Assembly (NCBI GenBank): GCA_002367815.1
Contig: DFDG01000034.1
Span: forward strand, 1-22,961
Direction: 5' to 3'
Length of the DNA: 22,961 bases
DNA from: Opitutaceae bacterium UBA3033
GTDB taxonomy: Bacteria > Verrucomicrobiota > Verrucomicrobiia > Opitutales > Opitutaceae
Below are positions 1 through 7,008 of this stretch, one piece after another. The position numbers and the translations under genes were made by a program. The first letter of the stretch is position 1; every line of letters starts with the position of its first letter. The notes under the pieces were generated by a model. The model made no database searches. It was not told the DNA's origin and saw only the letters and a program-made list of their open reading frames with translations.

Positions 1-24
1 CTACCCCATCGATCCGTCGGATAA

Positions 25-714
25 TTAAAACAGCTTGTCCTGCTCGATCGCAGCGCGACGCTCGCCATCCAGCGTGCTCAAAGCCAAAAGTTGCATCACG
101 GAAAGTTCCGCTACTTTGGGCTCACGGGCCAAGGACAACAGCAGAACCGCTCCCGCCAATGCATCATAAAGCGCCGCATGATAATGGCGCCGTTCCACCG
201 GACAGTATTGTGCCGTCAACTCATCCAATTCACTTTGCAAGCCACAAGCCGTCACGACATCCGCCAACTTTAGCGAAGTCATCTGCGGGTAAAATTGCCG
301 ATAAAGTGCACCCGTGTCGATCCATGGGCCCCAATCAGTGGACTGCTGGTCAGGGCGCGCAAAATCCGGTGACTTGCGTGGATAGGGCCAGACGGATTTC
401 AGCAGTGAATTCTCCGCGCCGGCAAAATGCGCGGCCAATGGACCCGATTCTCGCAGGCCCGCAAATCCTTCAAATTTCTTGGAAAACGGTTCGCAATCAT
501 TGAGCGCGTCTTCTCCCAATCCATGGATCGCCCTGTCTTCTGGCCGGATTCGGCCAATGGATTGGCAAAGTCGGGTTTGGGTAGACTGAACCTTTCCCGC
601 ACCCAAACTCACCACCCCATATTCGAGGATGCCCGAACTCAGGCTACCCTCGAAATCCACAAAATGTATCGTATGCTCGACCCAGGAATTGACCACAGTC
701 ACGACGGAATACAC
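25..714 (-). CDS. DEDDh-type 3'-5' exonuclease (DNA polymerase III epsilon-like)
   Basis: Predicted 229-residue exonuclease of the DEDDh superfamily, which removes nucleotides from 3' ends using two metal ions. Visible motifs are the N-terminal D-x-E (D20, E22 within HFVDFEG), a central aspartate region near DWGPWIDTG, and the C-terminal H-x4-D (H179, D184 within HYHAALYDAL). The length is about that of a stand-alone exonuclease domain, so it is not a full polymerase subunit; no other domain is seen. The start is uncertain: the first in-frame codon after an upstream TAG is GTG at 714, with further GTG codons at 702 and 696, no ATG before the first motif and no clear ribosome binding site. It is transcribed leftward, downstream of the SDR gene, with a 50-base gap. 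Family assignment is firm; the DNA or RNA substrate is unknown. Confidence 0.8.
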   Translation of the reverse strand: MYSVVTVVNSWVEHTIHFVDFEGSLSSGILEYGVVSLGAGKVQSTQTRLCQSIGRIRPEDRAIHGLGEDALNDCEPFSKKFEGFAGLRESGPLAAHFAGAENSLLKSVWPYPRKSPDFARPDQQSTDWGPWIDTGALYRQFYPQMTSLKLADVVTACGLQSELDELTAQYCPVERRHYHAALYDALAGAVLLLSLAREPKVAELSVMQLLALSTLDGERRAAIEQDKLF

Positions 715-764
715 CGCGCCTGAAAATCCGAGGTAATTCTACCGCCATCGTTTGCAACTTCCTT

Positions 765-1565
765 TCAACCCACCAGCAACGATTGTCCGCCATCGACATA
801 AACCTCAGTGCCAGTGACAAAATCCGACAAATCGGAAGCCAAGAACCACACCACCCGCGCGACTTGGATAGGACTTCCGTTGGGTCCGCCCGTCAGAGGC
901 ACTTTGCCATCAGGAAACAGGACCGGCAGATGAAGATTCCGATTGTTGCGAAAGGTAGTGCTCTTCACGATGTTGGTGGCAAATGCCCCGGGGCAGATGG
1001 TATTCACCCGGATTTTGTGCCGGGCCAGTTCCAGCGCAATCATGCGCCCGAAAGCGACCATGCCGGCCTTGCTCGTAGCATAAGCCGATGAGCCTGAAGT
1101 GCTGAACATTCGTGTGCCCATCCCGGAGGACATGAGAATAACGGATCCTCCTCCGGTATTTTTTAATAAGTTGGTGCAGGCGCGCACGGTCAGAAACGTG
1201 CCCTTGAGATTTATGTTCAGGGTCTGGTCCCACTCCTCCGGTTCAATCTCCTCCAATCGTGCCCAAACTCCATTGATTCCAGCATTGGCCACGACAATAT
1301 CGAGCCGACCCCATGCTTGATTGATCTGCTCCACTGCGGCGGCGAGTTGATCCGCCGAGGTCACATCCGCTTTCAATGCCAGCGCACTGCCACCGCTATT
1401 TATGATGTCATCCACGACGCGTTGCAATGCAGCCTCATCCCGATCCACCGCGGCGACCTTGGCTCCGCAAGCGGCCAATAGCCTGACGGTAGCTTCACCC
1501 AAACCAGAAGCTGCACCCGTAATTAAAGCCACTTTTTCCACCAGGGAATCAGTTGGAGGATTCAT
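765..1565 (-). CDS. SDR-family NAD(P)-dependent oxidoreductase
   Basis: Classical short-chain dehydrogenase/reductase of about 266 residues. The cofactor motif TGAASGLG is at residues 16-23, followed by the NAG motif (VVANAG), the catalytic serine segment (LMSSG) and the catalytic Y-x3-K (SSAYATSKAG). The C-terminus has the usual FVTGTEVYVDGGQ. It should reduce or oxidise a hydroxyl/keto group; the substrate cannot be told. I chose ATG at 1565 because the protein then begins ten residues before the first beta strand. A start at 1658 would add 31 residues without SDR character and would nearly meet the divergent phosphatase start. The two genes diverge across about 98 bases that must hold both promoters. 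Confidence 0.85.
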   Translation of the reverse strand: MNPPTDSLVEKVALITGAASGLGEATVRLLAACGAKVAAVDRDEAALQRVVDDIINSGGSALALKADVTSADQLAAAVEQINQAWGRLDIVVANAGINGVWARLEEIEPEEWDQTLNINLKGTFLTVRACTNLLKNTGGGSVILMSSGMGTRMFSTSGSSAYATSKAGMVAFGRMIALELARHKIRVNTICPGAFATNIVKSTTFRNNRNLHLPVLFPDGKVPLTGGPNGSPIQVARVVWFLASDLSDFVTGTEVYVDGGQSLLVG

Positions 1566-1663
1566 GGACTCGACGCTGGTCTCCGTCTTCGTCAAATCGC
1601 AAGCCGATAGCGACGGTTTCGTTTGGACAAGCCACCCCTTTAACCGCCACGTTATCAATCAGC

Positions 1664-2428
1664 ATGGATCTGACGCCCTATCACACCTTCTTGACTGAGC
1701 TCGCTACCACCAGTGGCGAATACATCCGCCCCTACTTTGGGCAAACCAGCCTCGTGGTGGAACTCAAGTCAGATCAAACTCCGGTTACGGCCGCCGATCG
1801 CGGAGCCGAAGAATTAATTCGGGGCATGATCGGCCATAAATTCCCGACCCATGGTATCATCGGTGAAGAACTCGGCAACGAAAACGAAGACGCTGAATTC
1901 GTCTGGGTGCTCGACCCGATCGATGGGACAAAAAGTTTTATCACCGGCGTTCCACTCTGGGGCACCCTCATTGCCCTGCTCCATGAAGGTCAACCCGTGC
2001 TCGGTTGCATTCATCAGCCGATCTTGAGCCAACTGATGATTGGTGACGGCACTACAACCACACTGAATGGTCGCCCGGTGCACACTCGCGCGACTACCCA
2101 AATGAGCGATTCAACATTGCTCACCAGCGACCCGGTCAACATTCGGAATCGGATGGGGCCCGGCACCAATAATTTCCTCGCTCAGGCCAAACTCTTCCGC
2201 ACTTGGGGAGATTGCTACGGCTACCTGCTCGTCGCTGCAGGCCACGCCGACATCATGATCGATCCCATCATGAACCCATGGGACATCGCCGCCCTCGTGC
2301 CAGTGATACGTGGGGCGGGCGGTGTCATTACCGATTGGAACGGCGACAGTGCCTACCCTGCAGAATCCACGGTTGCCGCCGCGACGCCAGAACTGCACGC
2401 AGCCGTGCTCGCGGGGTTGAATGCTTAA
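1664..2428 (+). CDS. hisN: Histidinol-phosphatase of the inositol monophosphatase family (HisN-like)
   Basis: A 254-residue Mg-dependent phosphatase of the inositol monophosphatase superfamily. Metal-binding motifs are clear: GEE (HGIIGEELG), DPIDGTKSF, and the C-terminal W-D in NPWDIAAL. The stretch WGDCYGYLLVAAGHADIMID, with its CYGYL, resembles the HisN type of histidinol-phosphatase (histidine biosynthesis, penultimate step) more than general inositol monophosphatases. The start is ATG at 1664 (MDLTPYHTFL); a start at 1553 would add a 37-residue N-terminus that is only the antisense of the divergent SDR gene. No other his gene is present, so the substrate rests on sequence character alone; inositol or nucleotide phosphates remain possible. 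It is convergent with queF, with REP-like palindromes between. Confidence 0.8.
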   Translation: MDLTPYHTFLTELATTSGEYIRPYFGQTSLVVELKSDQTPVTAADRGAEELIRGMIGHKFPTHGIIGEELGNENEDAEFVWVLDPIDGTKSFITGVPLWGTLIALLHEGQPVLGCIHQPILSQLMIGDGTTTTLNGRPVHTRATTQMSDSTLLTSDPVNIRNRMGPGTNNFLAQAKLFRTWGDCYGYLLVAAGHADIMIDPIMNPWDIAALVPVIRGAGGVITDWNGDSAYPAESTVAAATPELHAAVLAGLNA

Positions 2429-2431
2429 AGC

Positions 2432-2502
2432 GTAGGGCGGGATCGCCGATCCTGCCTTTCGGCATTTATCGCATACGAGGCGGAGTCGGCGACCCCGCCT
2501 AC
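2432..2502. repeat. Inverted pair of REP-like palindromes headed by GTAG
   Basis: Two imperfect palindromes lie in the 76-base gap between convergent hisN and queF. The first (2434-2458) has arms GGCGGGATC and GATCCTGCC around a GCC loop and is preceded by GTAG at 2432-2435. The second (2478-2500) has arms AGGCGGAGTC and GACCCCGCCT around a GGC loop. Read on the minus strand it also begins with GTAG (2502-2499). The two are therefore inverted copies of one unit, as in REP doublets. GTAG-headed palindromes are a known feature of REPs linked to RAYT transposases. They may also act as a bidirectional terminator or mRNA-end stabiliser; neither has a strong U tract except the T-rich stretch after the second. 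Confidence 0.7.
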
Positions 2503-2504
2503 TT

Positions 2505-2864
2505 TTATTTTTTCCGCTTCGGCGACCACTTCGCGGTGATCCGTGAGCTGAAGCCGCCGCGCGCTTTCCAATTGGCAATGATCGTCAGACTGCGCGGCCT
2601 GAGTGTTTGGCCGAGGTCGTCGCAAATCTTGTTGGTCGCCGCTTCAAAAAATATGCCCTCGTTGCGATAGGCGTGAAAATAGAGCTTCAATGACTTCAAC
2701 TCAACGCAGGTTCTGTTCGCCACATAACTGATGGTGATATCGGCAAAATCAGGATGCCCGGTCATCGGGCAAACCGAGGTGAATTCATGATGCGTGTGCT
2801 CGATCAGGAAATCACGATGCGGCGCGGGATTGGGAAAGGTTTCGAGAATCTTCGGGTCTGCCAT
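2505..2864 (-). CDS. queF: NADPH-dependent 7-cyano-7-deazaguanine reductase (preQ0 reductase), type I
   Basis: QueF reduces the nitrile of preQ0 to preQ1 in biosynthesis of the tRNA base queuosine, in the cytoplasm. The 119-residue protein is of the short unimodular type. The catalytic cysteine is in FTSVCPMTGHPDF, the general-acid aspartate follows in the same segment, and the family motif for NADPH binding is visible as CVELKSLKLYF, followed by RNEGIFFE. The C-terminus ends in a basic KWSPKRKK tail. Start is ATG at 2864; no obvious Shine-Dalgarno sequence precedes it. It lies downstream of rny on the same strand, separated by a repeat-rich gap, so it probably has its own promoter or relies on read-through. 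No other que genes are in the window. Confidence 0.95.
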   Translation of the reverse strand: MADPKILETFPNPAPHRDFLIEHTHHEFTSVCPMTGHPDFADITISYVANRTCVELKSLKLYFHAYRNEGIFFEAATNKICDDLGQTLRPRSLTIIANWKARGGFSSRITAKWSPKRKK

Positions 2865-2873
2865 GGTCGGAAA

Positions 2874-2976
2874 GTAGTGAGCAAGCAGTAGCAGGTAGCG
2901 AGTAGAAATCCAACAGAAACGCAGCTTGGCCGGATGCTAGCTGATCGCTACTCACTACGGGCTACATTGCCGCTAC
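2874..2976. repeat. Degenerate GTAG-rich short repeats in inverted arms
   Basis: Between rny and queF, 2874-2905 carries irregular repeats of GTAG/GTAGC/GTAGTGAG on the plus strand, and 2945-2976 carries the same words on the minus strand (GCTACTCACTAC reads GTAGTGAGTAGC in reverse). About 40 bases of unlike sequence separate them. The two arms could pair imperfectly in RNA. The function is unknown; it may be a low-complexity intergenic repeat, a mobile-element remnant or a weak terminator after rny. Confidence 0.5.
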
Positions 2977-2978
2977 CC

Positions 2979-4553
2979 TCAGGTTGCCGTTTCGGTGAAT
3001 CGTTGCTCACGAATCACCGTAATCTTGATCGAGCTGGGGTATTCCAATTCGGCCTCGACTCTTTTCCTCAACTCCGTGGCTATTTCACGGGCCTGGTCGT
3101 CAGTCACCCTCTGGGGGGCCACCACGACCCGTATTTCGCGGCCGGCTTGAATCGCAAAGGATTGTTCCACGCCTTCAATCGAATTGGCTAATTGTTCCAG
3201 CCGTTCCAACCGCTGTACATAACCTGTGATCGATTCGGCGCGAGCGCCGGGTCGCACGGCTGAAATCGTATCCGCAAGAATGACCAACCCGGCATAAACC
3301 GTCTCCGGCTTCACTTCCTCGTGATGCGCCGCCACTGCATTCACCACGATGGGCGTTTCCCCATAACGTTTGATAAATTCAGCCCCGATTTGGGCATGGC
3401 TGCCTTCCAACTCGGCCGAGGCGGCCTTGCCTATATCGTGCAACAACCCCGCCCGTTTCGCGATGTTGGGATCCAGCCCGACTTCACTTGCGATCATCGA
3501 GGCCAGAAATGCCGTTTCCACCGAGTGATCGAGCACGTTTTGGTTATAGGAAAACCGATACTTCAAACGACCGAGCAGTGAAATGATTTCCGGGTGCAGG
3601 CCGTTGATATTCAATCTGGTCACGGCATCTTCGCCCGCTTTAGTGGCGACCGCGCCTACTTCCTCCTGGGCGCGTTTGACGAATTCCTCAATGCTGGCCG
3701 GGTGGATTCGCCCATCGATCACCAATGCCTCCAAGGCATTCCGCGCCACTTCGCGCCGCACCGGGTCAAACGAGGAAATCAACACCGTCTGCGGTGATTC
3801 ATCAATCAACACCGTCACGCCCGTGGCAGATTCAAACGCTTTGATGTTGCGCCCTTCGCGACCGATGATGCGGCCTTTCATTTCCTCACTGGGCAATTGC
3901 ACGATGGTGGCGGTGAGGTCGTTGTTCGGCCGGATCGCCAATCGTTGCATCGTAGCGATCAAGGTGCGCTGGGCTTCCTTTTCCAAATCACTTTCGGATT
4001 TTTCCAGAGTCTCGCGACGCAAGGCACGTAACTCGTCCTGACATTCCAGCATTATCTCCTCGCGCAGGGATCGGCGAATTTCCTCCGCGTCCATCTTGGA
4101 AACACCTTCGAGTCTTTCGCGCATGCTCTTCGAAAGTGCGCGCATGGCATCGCGGGCCTGGCGCACCGCTGCATTTTCGCGGTTAACCCGTTCATGCCGT
4201 TGCTCAACTTGATAATCCAACAGGGCCAATGATTCTTCATGGGCGCGGATTTCGCGGAGGCGCACTTCACTGTCGATTTCCCGGCGGGTAAAATCCTTGC
4301 TGAGTTCGGCGTGCTTAAGTCGGATTCCTTCGGCGGCCTTTTGCTTGATCTCCTCTGCAGCCACGGCGGCTTCACGTCGGGCTACTTCGATCAATTCGGC
4401 AGCATTTTCGTGGGCCAAACGGCGCGTATGCCGGGTCACTGCCCACACGACAAAAAATCCCAAGCCCATGCCCAAAACCAAAGCCACCGTGAGAGGCCAA
4501 TCGAATTGACTACTTGCGGCGATAAGAGACGAGACTGCTGAGCTGGTGGGCAT
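2979..4553 (-). CDS. rny: Ribonuclease Y
   Basis: RNase Y is a membrane-anchored endoribonuclease that starts mRNA decay in many bacteria. The 524-residue product has the full family layout. There is one N-terminal membrane segment (about residues 18-40), a long charged coiled coil (about 45-200), a KH RNA-binding domain with GRIIGREGRNIKAFE near 228-242, an HD catalytic domain with LLHDIGKA (H372-D373), and the preceding SYNQNVLDHSVE motif. Length matches the family. I chose ATG at 4553: its A is shared with the last base of the upstream epsI stop codon (TGATG), a typical coupling arrangement. A TTG one codon earlier is possible. Placement behind an exosortase/EpsI gene means rny may depend on, or be sensitive to, the rearrangement upstream. 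Confidence 0.95.
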   Translation of the reverse strand: MPTSSAVSSLIAASSQFDWPLTVALVLGMGLGFFVVWAVTRHTRRLAHENAAELIEVARREAAVAAEEIKQKAAEGIRLKHAELSKDFTRREIDSEVRLREIRAHEESLALLDYQVEQRHERVNRENAAVRQARDAMRALSKSMRERLEGVSKMDAEEIRRSLREEIMLECQDELRALRRETLEKSESDLEKEAQRTLIATMQRLAIRPNNDLTATIVQLPSEEMKGRIIGREGRNIKAFESATGVTVLIDESPQTVLISSFDPVRREVARNALEALVIDGRIHPASIEEFVKRAQEEVGAVATKAGEDAVTRLNINGLHPEIISLLGRLKYRFSYNQNVLDHSVETAFLASMIASEVGLDPNIAKRAGLLHDIGKAASAELEGSHAQIGAEFIKRYGETPIVVNAVAAHHEEVKPETVYAGLVILADTISAVRPGARAESITGYVQRLERLEQLANSIEGVEQSFAIQAGREIRVVVAPQRVTDDQAREIATELRKRVEAELEYPSSIKITVIREQRFTETAT

Positions 4554-5473
4554 CAAGGGGCGGAAAAGCTAGCTCCCGGCACCCAAAGCTCAAGCTTTCT
4601 CCCTATGGCGCTCATGGGGCCGTTTTTTTGAAAGAAGGGCACCGTTCCATCCAGCACCTCTTGCATGCGCGCCAGGGCCGCTTCTTCACCGTCAACGGCA
4701 TCGGTTTGCACCACCACATAGGCCCAACGATCCGCCCGGCCGTGGCGCAGCCGGTCCCATGCTCCCTGCCACATGCGTTCCCAATGCGTCGCGACTACCC
4801 GATCACTATTCACAAACCAATAAGCCAGAATGGCCGGGAATCGGCGCCCTGTGCGCGGATCATCCTGCTCGATGCGGAGAACCGTAGCCGGGATCAATTC
4901 TGCTGCGTTTCCCTTGATCGGGAACGCATGTCCAAAACTACGGGCAATGGACCAGCCTTGCCCGGTCACACAAAGTTCCGGTCGGTGTATGGAAGTACGA
5001 TCCCGACCACTGAGCACAATGGAAAGAAGAACCTGATGCCCCGGCTGGTGCAGTGCCGCGTAGGTGCGACGCGAATAGCCGGTATCCGGCGGTAGTATTT
5101 CCCGTTCAATCGCGGAGACCGCAGTTTGCCGGCCGATCCAGTCCACCCCGATAAATGCCGGTAACTCCACCGGATTGATGCCGTCCTCCGTCAATCGCAC
5201 CCCACTCCCTGATCGTAGCGGCAGCTCATTAAAATGACGTGCTAACAACACACTCCCCAACGCGAGCAGTCCCACGATTATGACCACAGAGCGATTACCC
5301 AATAACGGGCGTAAACCTTCGCCGGCATCAGGCGAATGCCAGAAGGGGGCATCCGTCCCCGGCGCCCCCATCAAAGTTTGCGGAGCGATTTTCCCCAGTA
5401 AACTCACGCTCGCCAGCACCCCACCGAGCACGATTACGAAGACTAAAAATCCCGCCCACTCGTGCACCACCAT
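4553..5473 (-). CDS. EpsI-domain protein with a remnant of an exosortase C-terminus
   Basis: The main part (about residues 100-300) is an exosortase-associated EpsI domain, with LPPDTGYSRRTY and the signature LSGRDRTSIHRPELC-VTGQGW. EpsI proteins accompany exosortases, membrane enzymes that process PEP-CTERM proteins alongside exopolysaccharide export. The first 28 residues (MVVHEWAGFLVFV...) resemble the last membrane helix of an exosortase, where a conserved histidine is expected; a second membrane segment follows at 61-78. Fusions of exosortase and EpsI are known, so this is probably the 3' part of a fused gene. In-frame codons upstream (SGEWWGQEAG) also look like exosortase, but a TGA at 5516-5518 closes the frame and glycosyltransferase sequence begins. 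The catalytic cysteine part of the exosortase is missing. ATG 5473 is the only plausible start left. The EpsI domain itself appears complete. Confidence 0.7.
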   Translation of the reverse strand: MVVHEWAGFLVFVIVLGGVLASVSLLGKIAPQTLMGAPGTDAPFWHSPDAGEGLRPLLGNRSVVIIVGLLALGSVLLARHFNELPLRSGSGVRLTEDGINPVELPAFIGVDWIGRQTAVSAIEREILPPDTGYSRRTYAALHQPGHQVLLSIVLSGRDRTSIHRPELCVTGQGWSIARSFGHAFPIKGNAAELIPATVLRIEQDDPRTGRRFPAILAYWFVNSDRVVATHWERMWQGAWDRLRHGRADRWAYVVVQTDAVDGEEAALARMQEVLDGTVPFFQKNGPMSAIGRKLELWVPGASFSAP

Positions 5474-5634
5474 TCCCGCCTCCTGCCCCCACCATTCTCC
5501 ACTGGCCAGGCCAGTTCATCGATAATGATATCAGCTGGGTTGAGTTCTTTCAGGCCAGTCAACAAGCCACGCACATATCGAGCCACCCCCGCACGGGTCG
5601 TATAAAGAGCATTGGTATCTAGTGCGATGCGCAT
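5443..5634 (-). pseudogene. Truncated family 1 glycosyltransferase, N-terminal fragment
   Basis: The first 47 codons (MRIALDTNALYTTRAGVARY...ELAWPVEN) match the start of GT-B fold glycosyltransferases of family 1: a first beta strand, then the T-R-x-G-V-x-R-Y-V loop and helix. These enzymes normally run about 350-400 residues and add a sugar to a lipid-linked glycan. Here the homology ends near 5494. The frame continues for 16 residues of sequence that in another frame encodes the exosortase tail, then stops at 5443. The donor-binding C-terminal domain is absent, so it cannot be active. Start is ATG 5634, divergent from the flippase gene 108 bases away. Confidence 0.75.
5485..5497. other. Deletion or join junction: glycosyltransferase to exosortase
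   Basis: To the right, the minus strand reads as a glycosyltransferase N-terminus (ending ELAWPVEN). To the left it reads, in a different frame, as the end of an exosortase (beginning near GEWWGQEAG). Both genes lack their other parts at the same place. The short shared GAGAATGG at the boundary could be the microhomology used in a deletion, or the overlap at which an assembler joined two sequences. Confidence 0.65.
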
Positions 5635-5742
5635 GGTCGGTTTGGCGGCAAACCAAGGCGACTCGTTTTGGGCATTAACCGCAAGCTAGCGTTGGCTGCC
5701 GCACAAGGATTGCTTTGGTTCGTTTTCTAGGAAATTTTCGCT

Positions 5743-7008
5743 GTGGCACCGATGATCATCAAATATCGTGAATTTCTCCAACGCCTGACCCCGGTAGTAT
5801 TAACCCAGACCGCAGGACTGACCTGTGGAGTGGTCGGGGTAAAAGTGGCCTCCCGTTATGTGCCGCCGGATGTTTTGGGTGACTACGGCATATTCATGAG
5901 CTTCACCACCCTGGGTATGTGGGTGGTGCATGCCGGACTGATCAAATATGTCGGCCGCCATTGGGCGGCAACAGAATCTAAACCCGCCCTGTTACGCCAG
6001 ATGGTGCAACTCTGGTTTGATAAACTGCCGTGGATCGTGCTCGGCTCGATCGGTGCCGCTTTGTCTATTGGCCAACTGACAGGTAACCCAACGTGGGGAT
6101 TGTTCCCTTCACTGCTCATCATCACTGGTGTTCTTTCACTGGTCGCGATGGGCCAAACCGCCCTGCAAGTTAATCGTGAACACTGGACCGACTTTGGCGT
6201 ATCGGCCACGGGCTCAGTCACGCGCACTTTTTTGCCCCTGACCCTATTTCTCGTCATTGGCGGAGCCGCCGGACTCTACGCCGGGCTCACTTTTCATATT
6301 CTGATCGGCTTGGGTATGGTGGCGTGGGTGATGCGTCGGCATTGGCGAGCACCCCGCAATCGAGAGCTGAGTTCCCCGCAAGTGAAGGAGATTTATACCG
6401 GACCCTATTTCACTTTTTTGGCCATGGCAGCATGGATATTGACCGGGGTAAATCGCTGGGTGATTGCCGGATTTTTCGGCGATATCGAAGCGGGCTATTT
6501 CACCCTCGCCAGCAACATTGCTCTCATCGTGCCGACTTTCGCCGGGACGGTATTCACCCAGATGTTCCAACCCGGTTTCTATGCCTTGGGTGACGATGAC
6601 CAACCGATGAATCGCAATCGATTGAGTCGCAGAGTTGATCTGGTGGCGGCGGGATTTTTTGCCGTCAGTTTAACGGGCGTGCTGGCACTGCATACCATCA
6701 TGCCCTGGTTGATCGGGCCGCTCGTGCACGTCAATTATAGCACCGCTTTACAATGGATCGTGCCGGTGGGATTTTTCGGCATCGCGATAATCACCGGGCA
6801 ATATTTCCACAGCATGCTGATGGCCGCTCGCAAAGAGCGAGCCTGTGCACCGGTGGATCTGACTGCCACTACCCTGTTGATATTGGGCAGCGTTTTTGCC
6901 GCCATGGTAGGTCAAACTACCTTCATGCAATGGCTGATGATCACCCCCTTGATTCCATGGCTCGTTACCCGGCCCCTCGCCCGGCACTTTTATTTCAAGC
7001 GGGTATGA
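5743..7008 (+). CDS. Polysaccharide flippase (Wzx/MATE-like, oligosaccharide flippase family)
   Basis: A 421-residue membrane protein with about 12 hydrophobic segments spread along its length and few charged residues outside loops. It resembles Wzx-type flippases that move lipid-linked oligosaccharides across the inner membrane. Typical traits are the N-terminal segment LTQTAGLTCGVVGVKVASRYVPPDVLGDYG, an early helix pair then regular helices, and a mid-protein FLAMAAWILTGVNRWVIAGFFG. I chose GTG at 5743 because AGGA lies about ten bases upstream; ATG at 5752 is the alternative. Its neighbours (glycosyltransferases, O-antigen ligase-like protein) support a role in exopolysaccharide or surface glycan export. 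Its 3' end overlaps the convergent glycosyltransferase by 14 bases. Confidence 0.8.
   Translation: MAPMIIKYREFLQRLTPVVLTQTAGLTCGVVGVKVASRYVPPDVLGDYGIFMSFTTLGMWVVHAGLIKYVGRHWAATESKPALLRQMVQLWFDKLPWIVLGSIGAALSIGQLTGNPTWGLFPSLLIITGVLSLVAMGQTALQVNREHWTDFGVSATGSVTRTFLPLTLFLVIGGAAGLYAGLTFHILIGLGMVAWVMRRHWRAPRNRELSSPQVKEIYTGPYFTFLAMAAWILTGVNRWVIAGFFGDIEAGYFTLASNIALIVPTFAGTVFTQMFQPGFYALGDDDQPMNRNRLSRRVDLVAAGFFAVSLTGVLALHTIMPWLIGPLVHVNYSTALQWIVPVGFFGIAIITGQYFHSMLMAARKERACAPVDLTATTLLILGSVFAAMVGQTTFMQWLMITPLIPWLVTRPLARHFYFKRV

Noticed and set aside
159..503. Plus-strand open frame inside the exonuclease gene, and similar long antisense frames inside most genes
   Set aside because: They lie opposite well-supported genes, have no family features, and reflect G+C-rich codon bias.
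2874..2976. Possible CRISPR-like array from recurrent GTAG words
   Set aside because: Units are irregular in length and sequence and there are no even-sized spacers or cas genes.
5328..5519. Open frame of 63 residues rich in Gly and Arg beside the exosortase junction
   Set aside because: It is a third-frame shadow of the glycosyltransferase/exosortase sequence with no recognisable content.
5635..5742. Searched the divergent gap between glycosyltransferase fragment and flippase for a tRNA or small RNA
   Set aside because: No cloverleaf, T-loop motif or strong hairpin could be found.
6995..7008. 14-base 3' overlap of flippase and glycosyltransferase genes as a sign of gene damage
   Set aside because: Both proteins look complete and short convergent overlaps are common.
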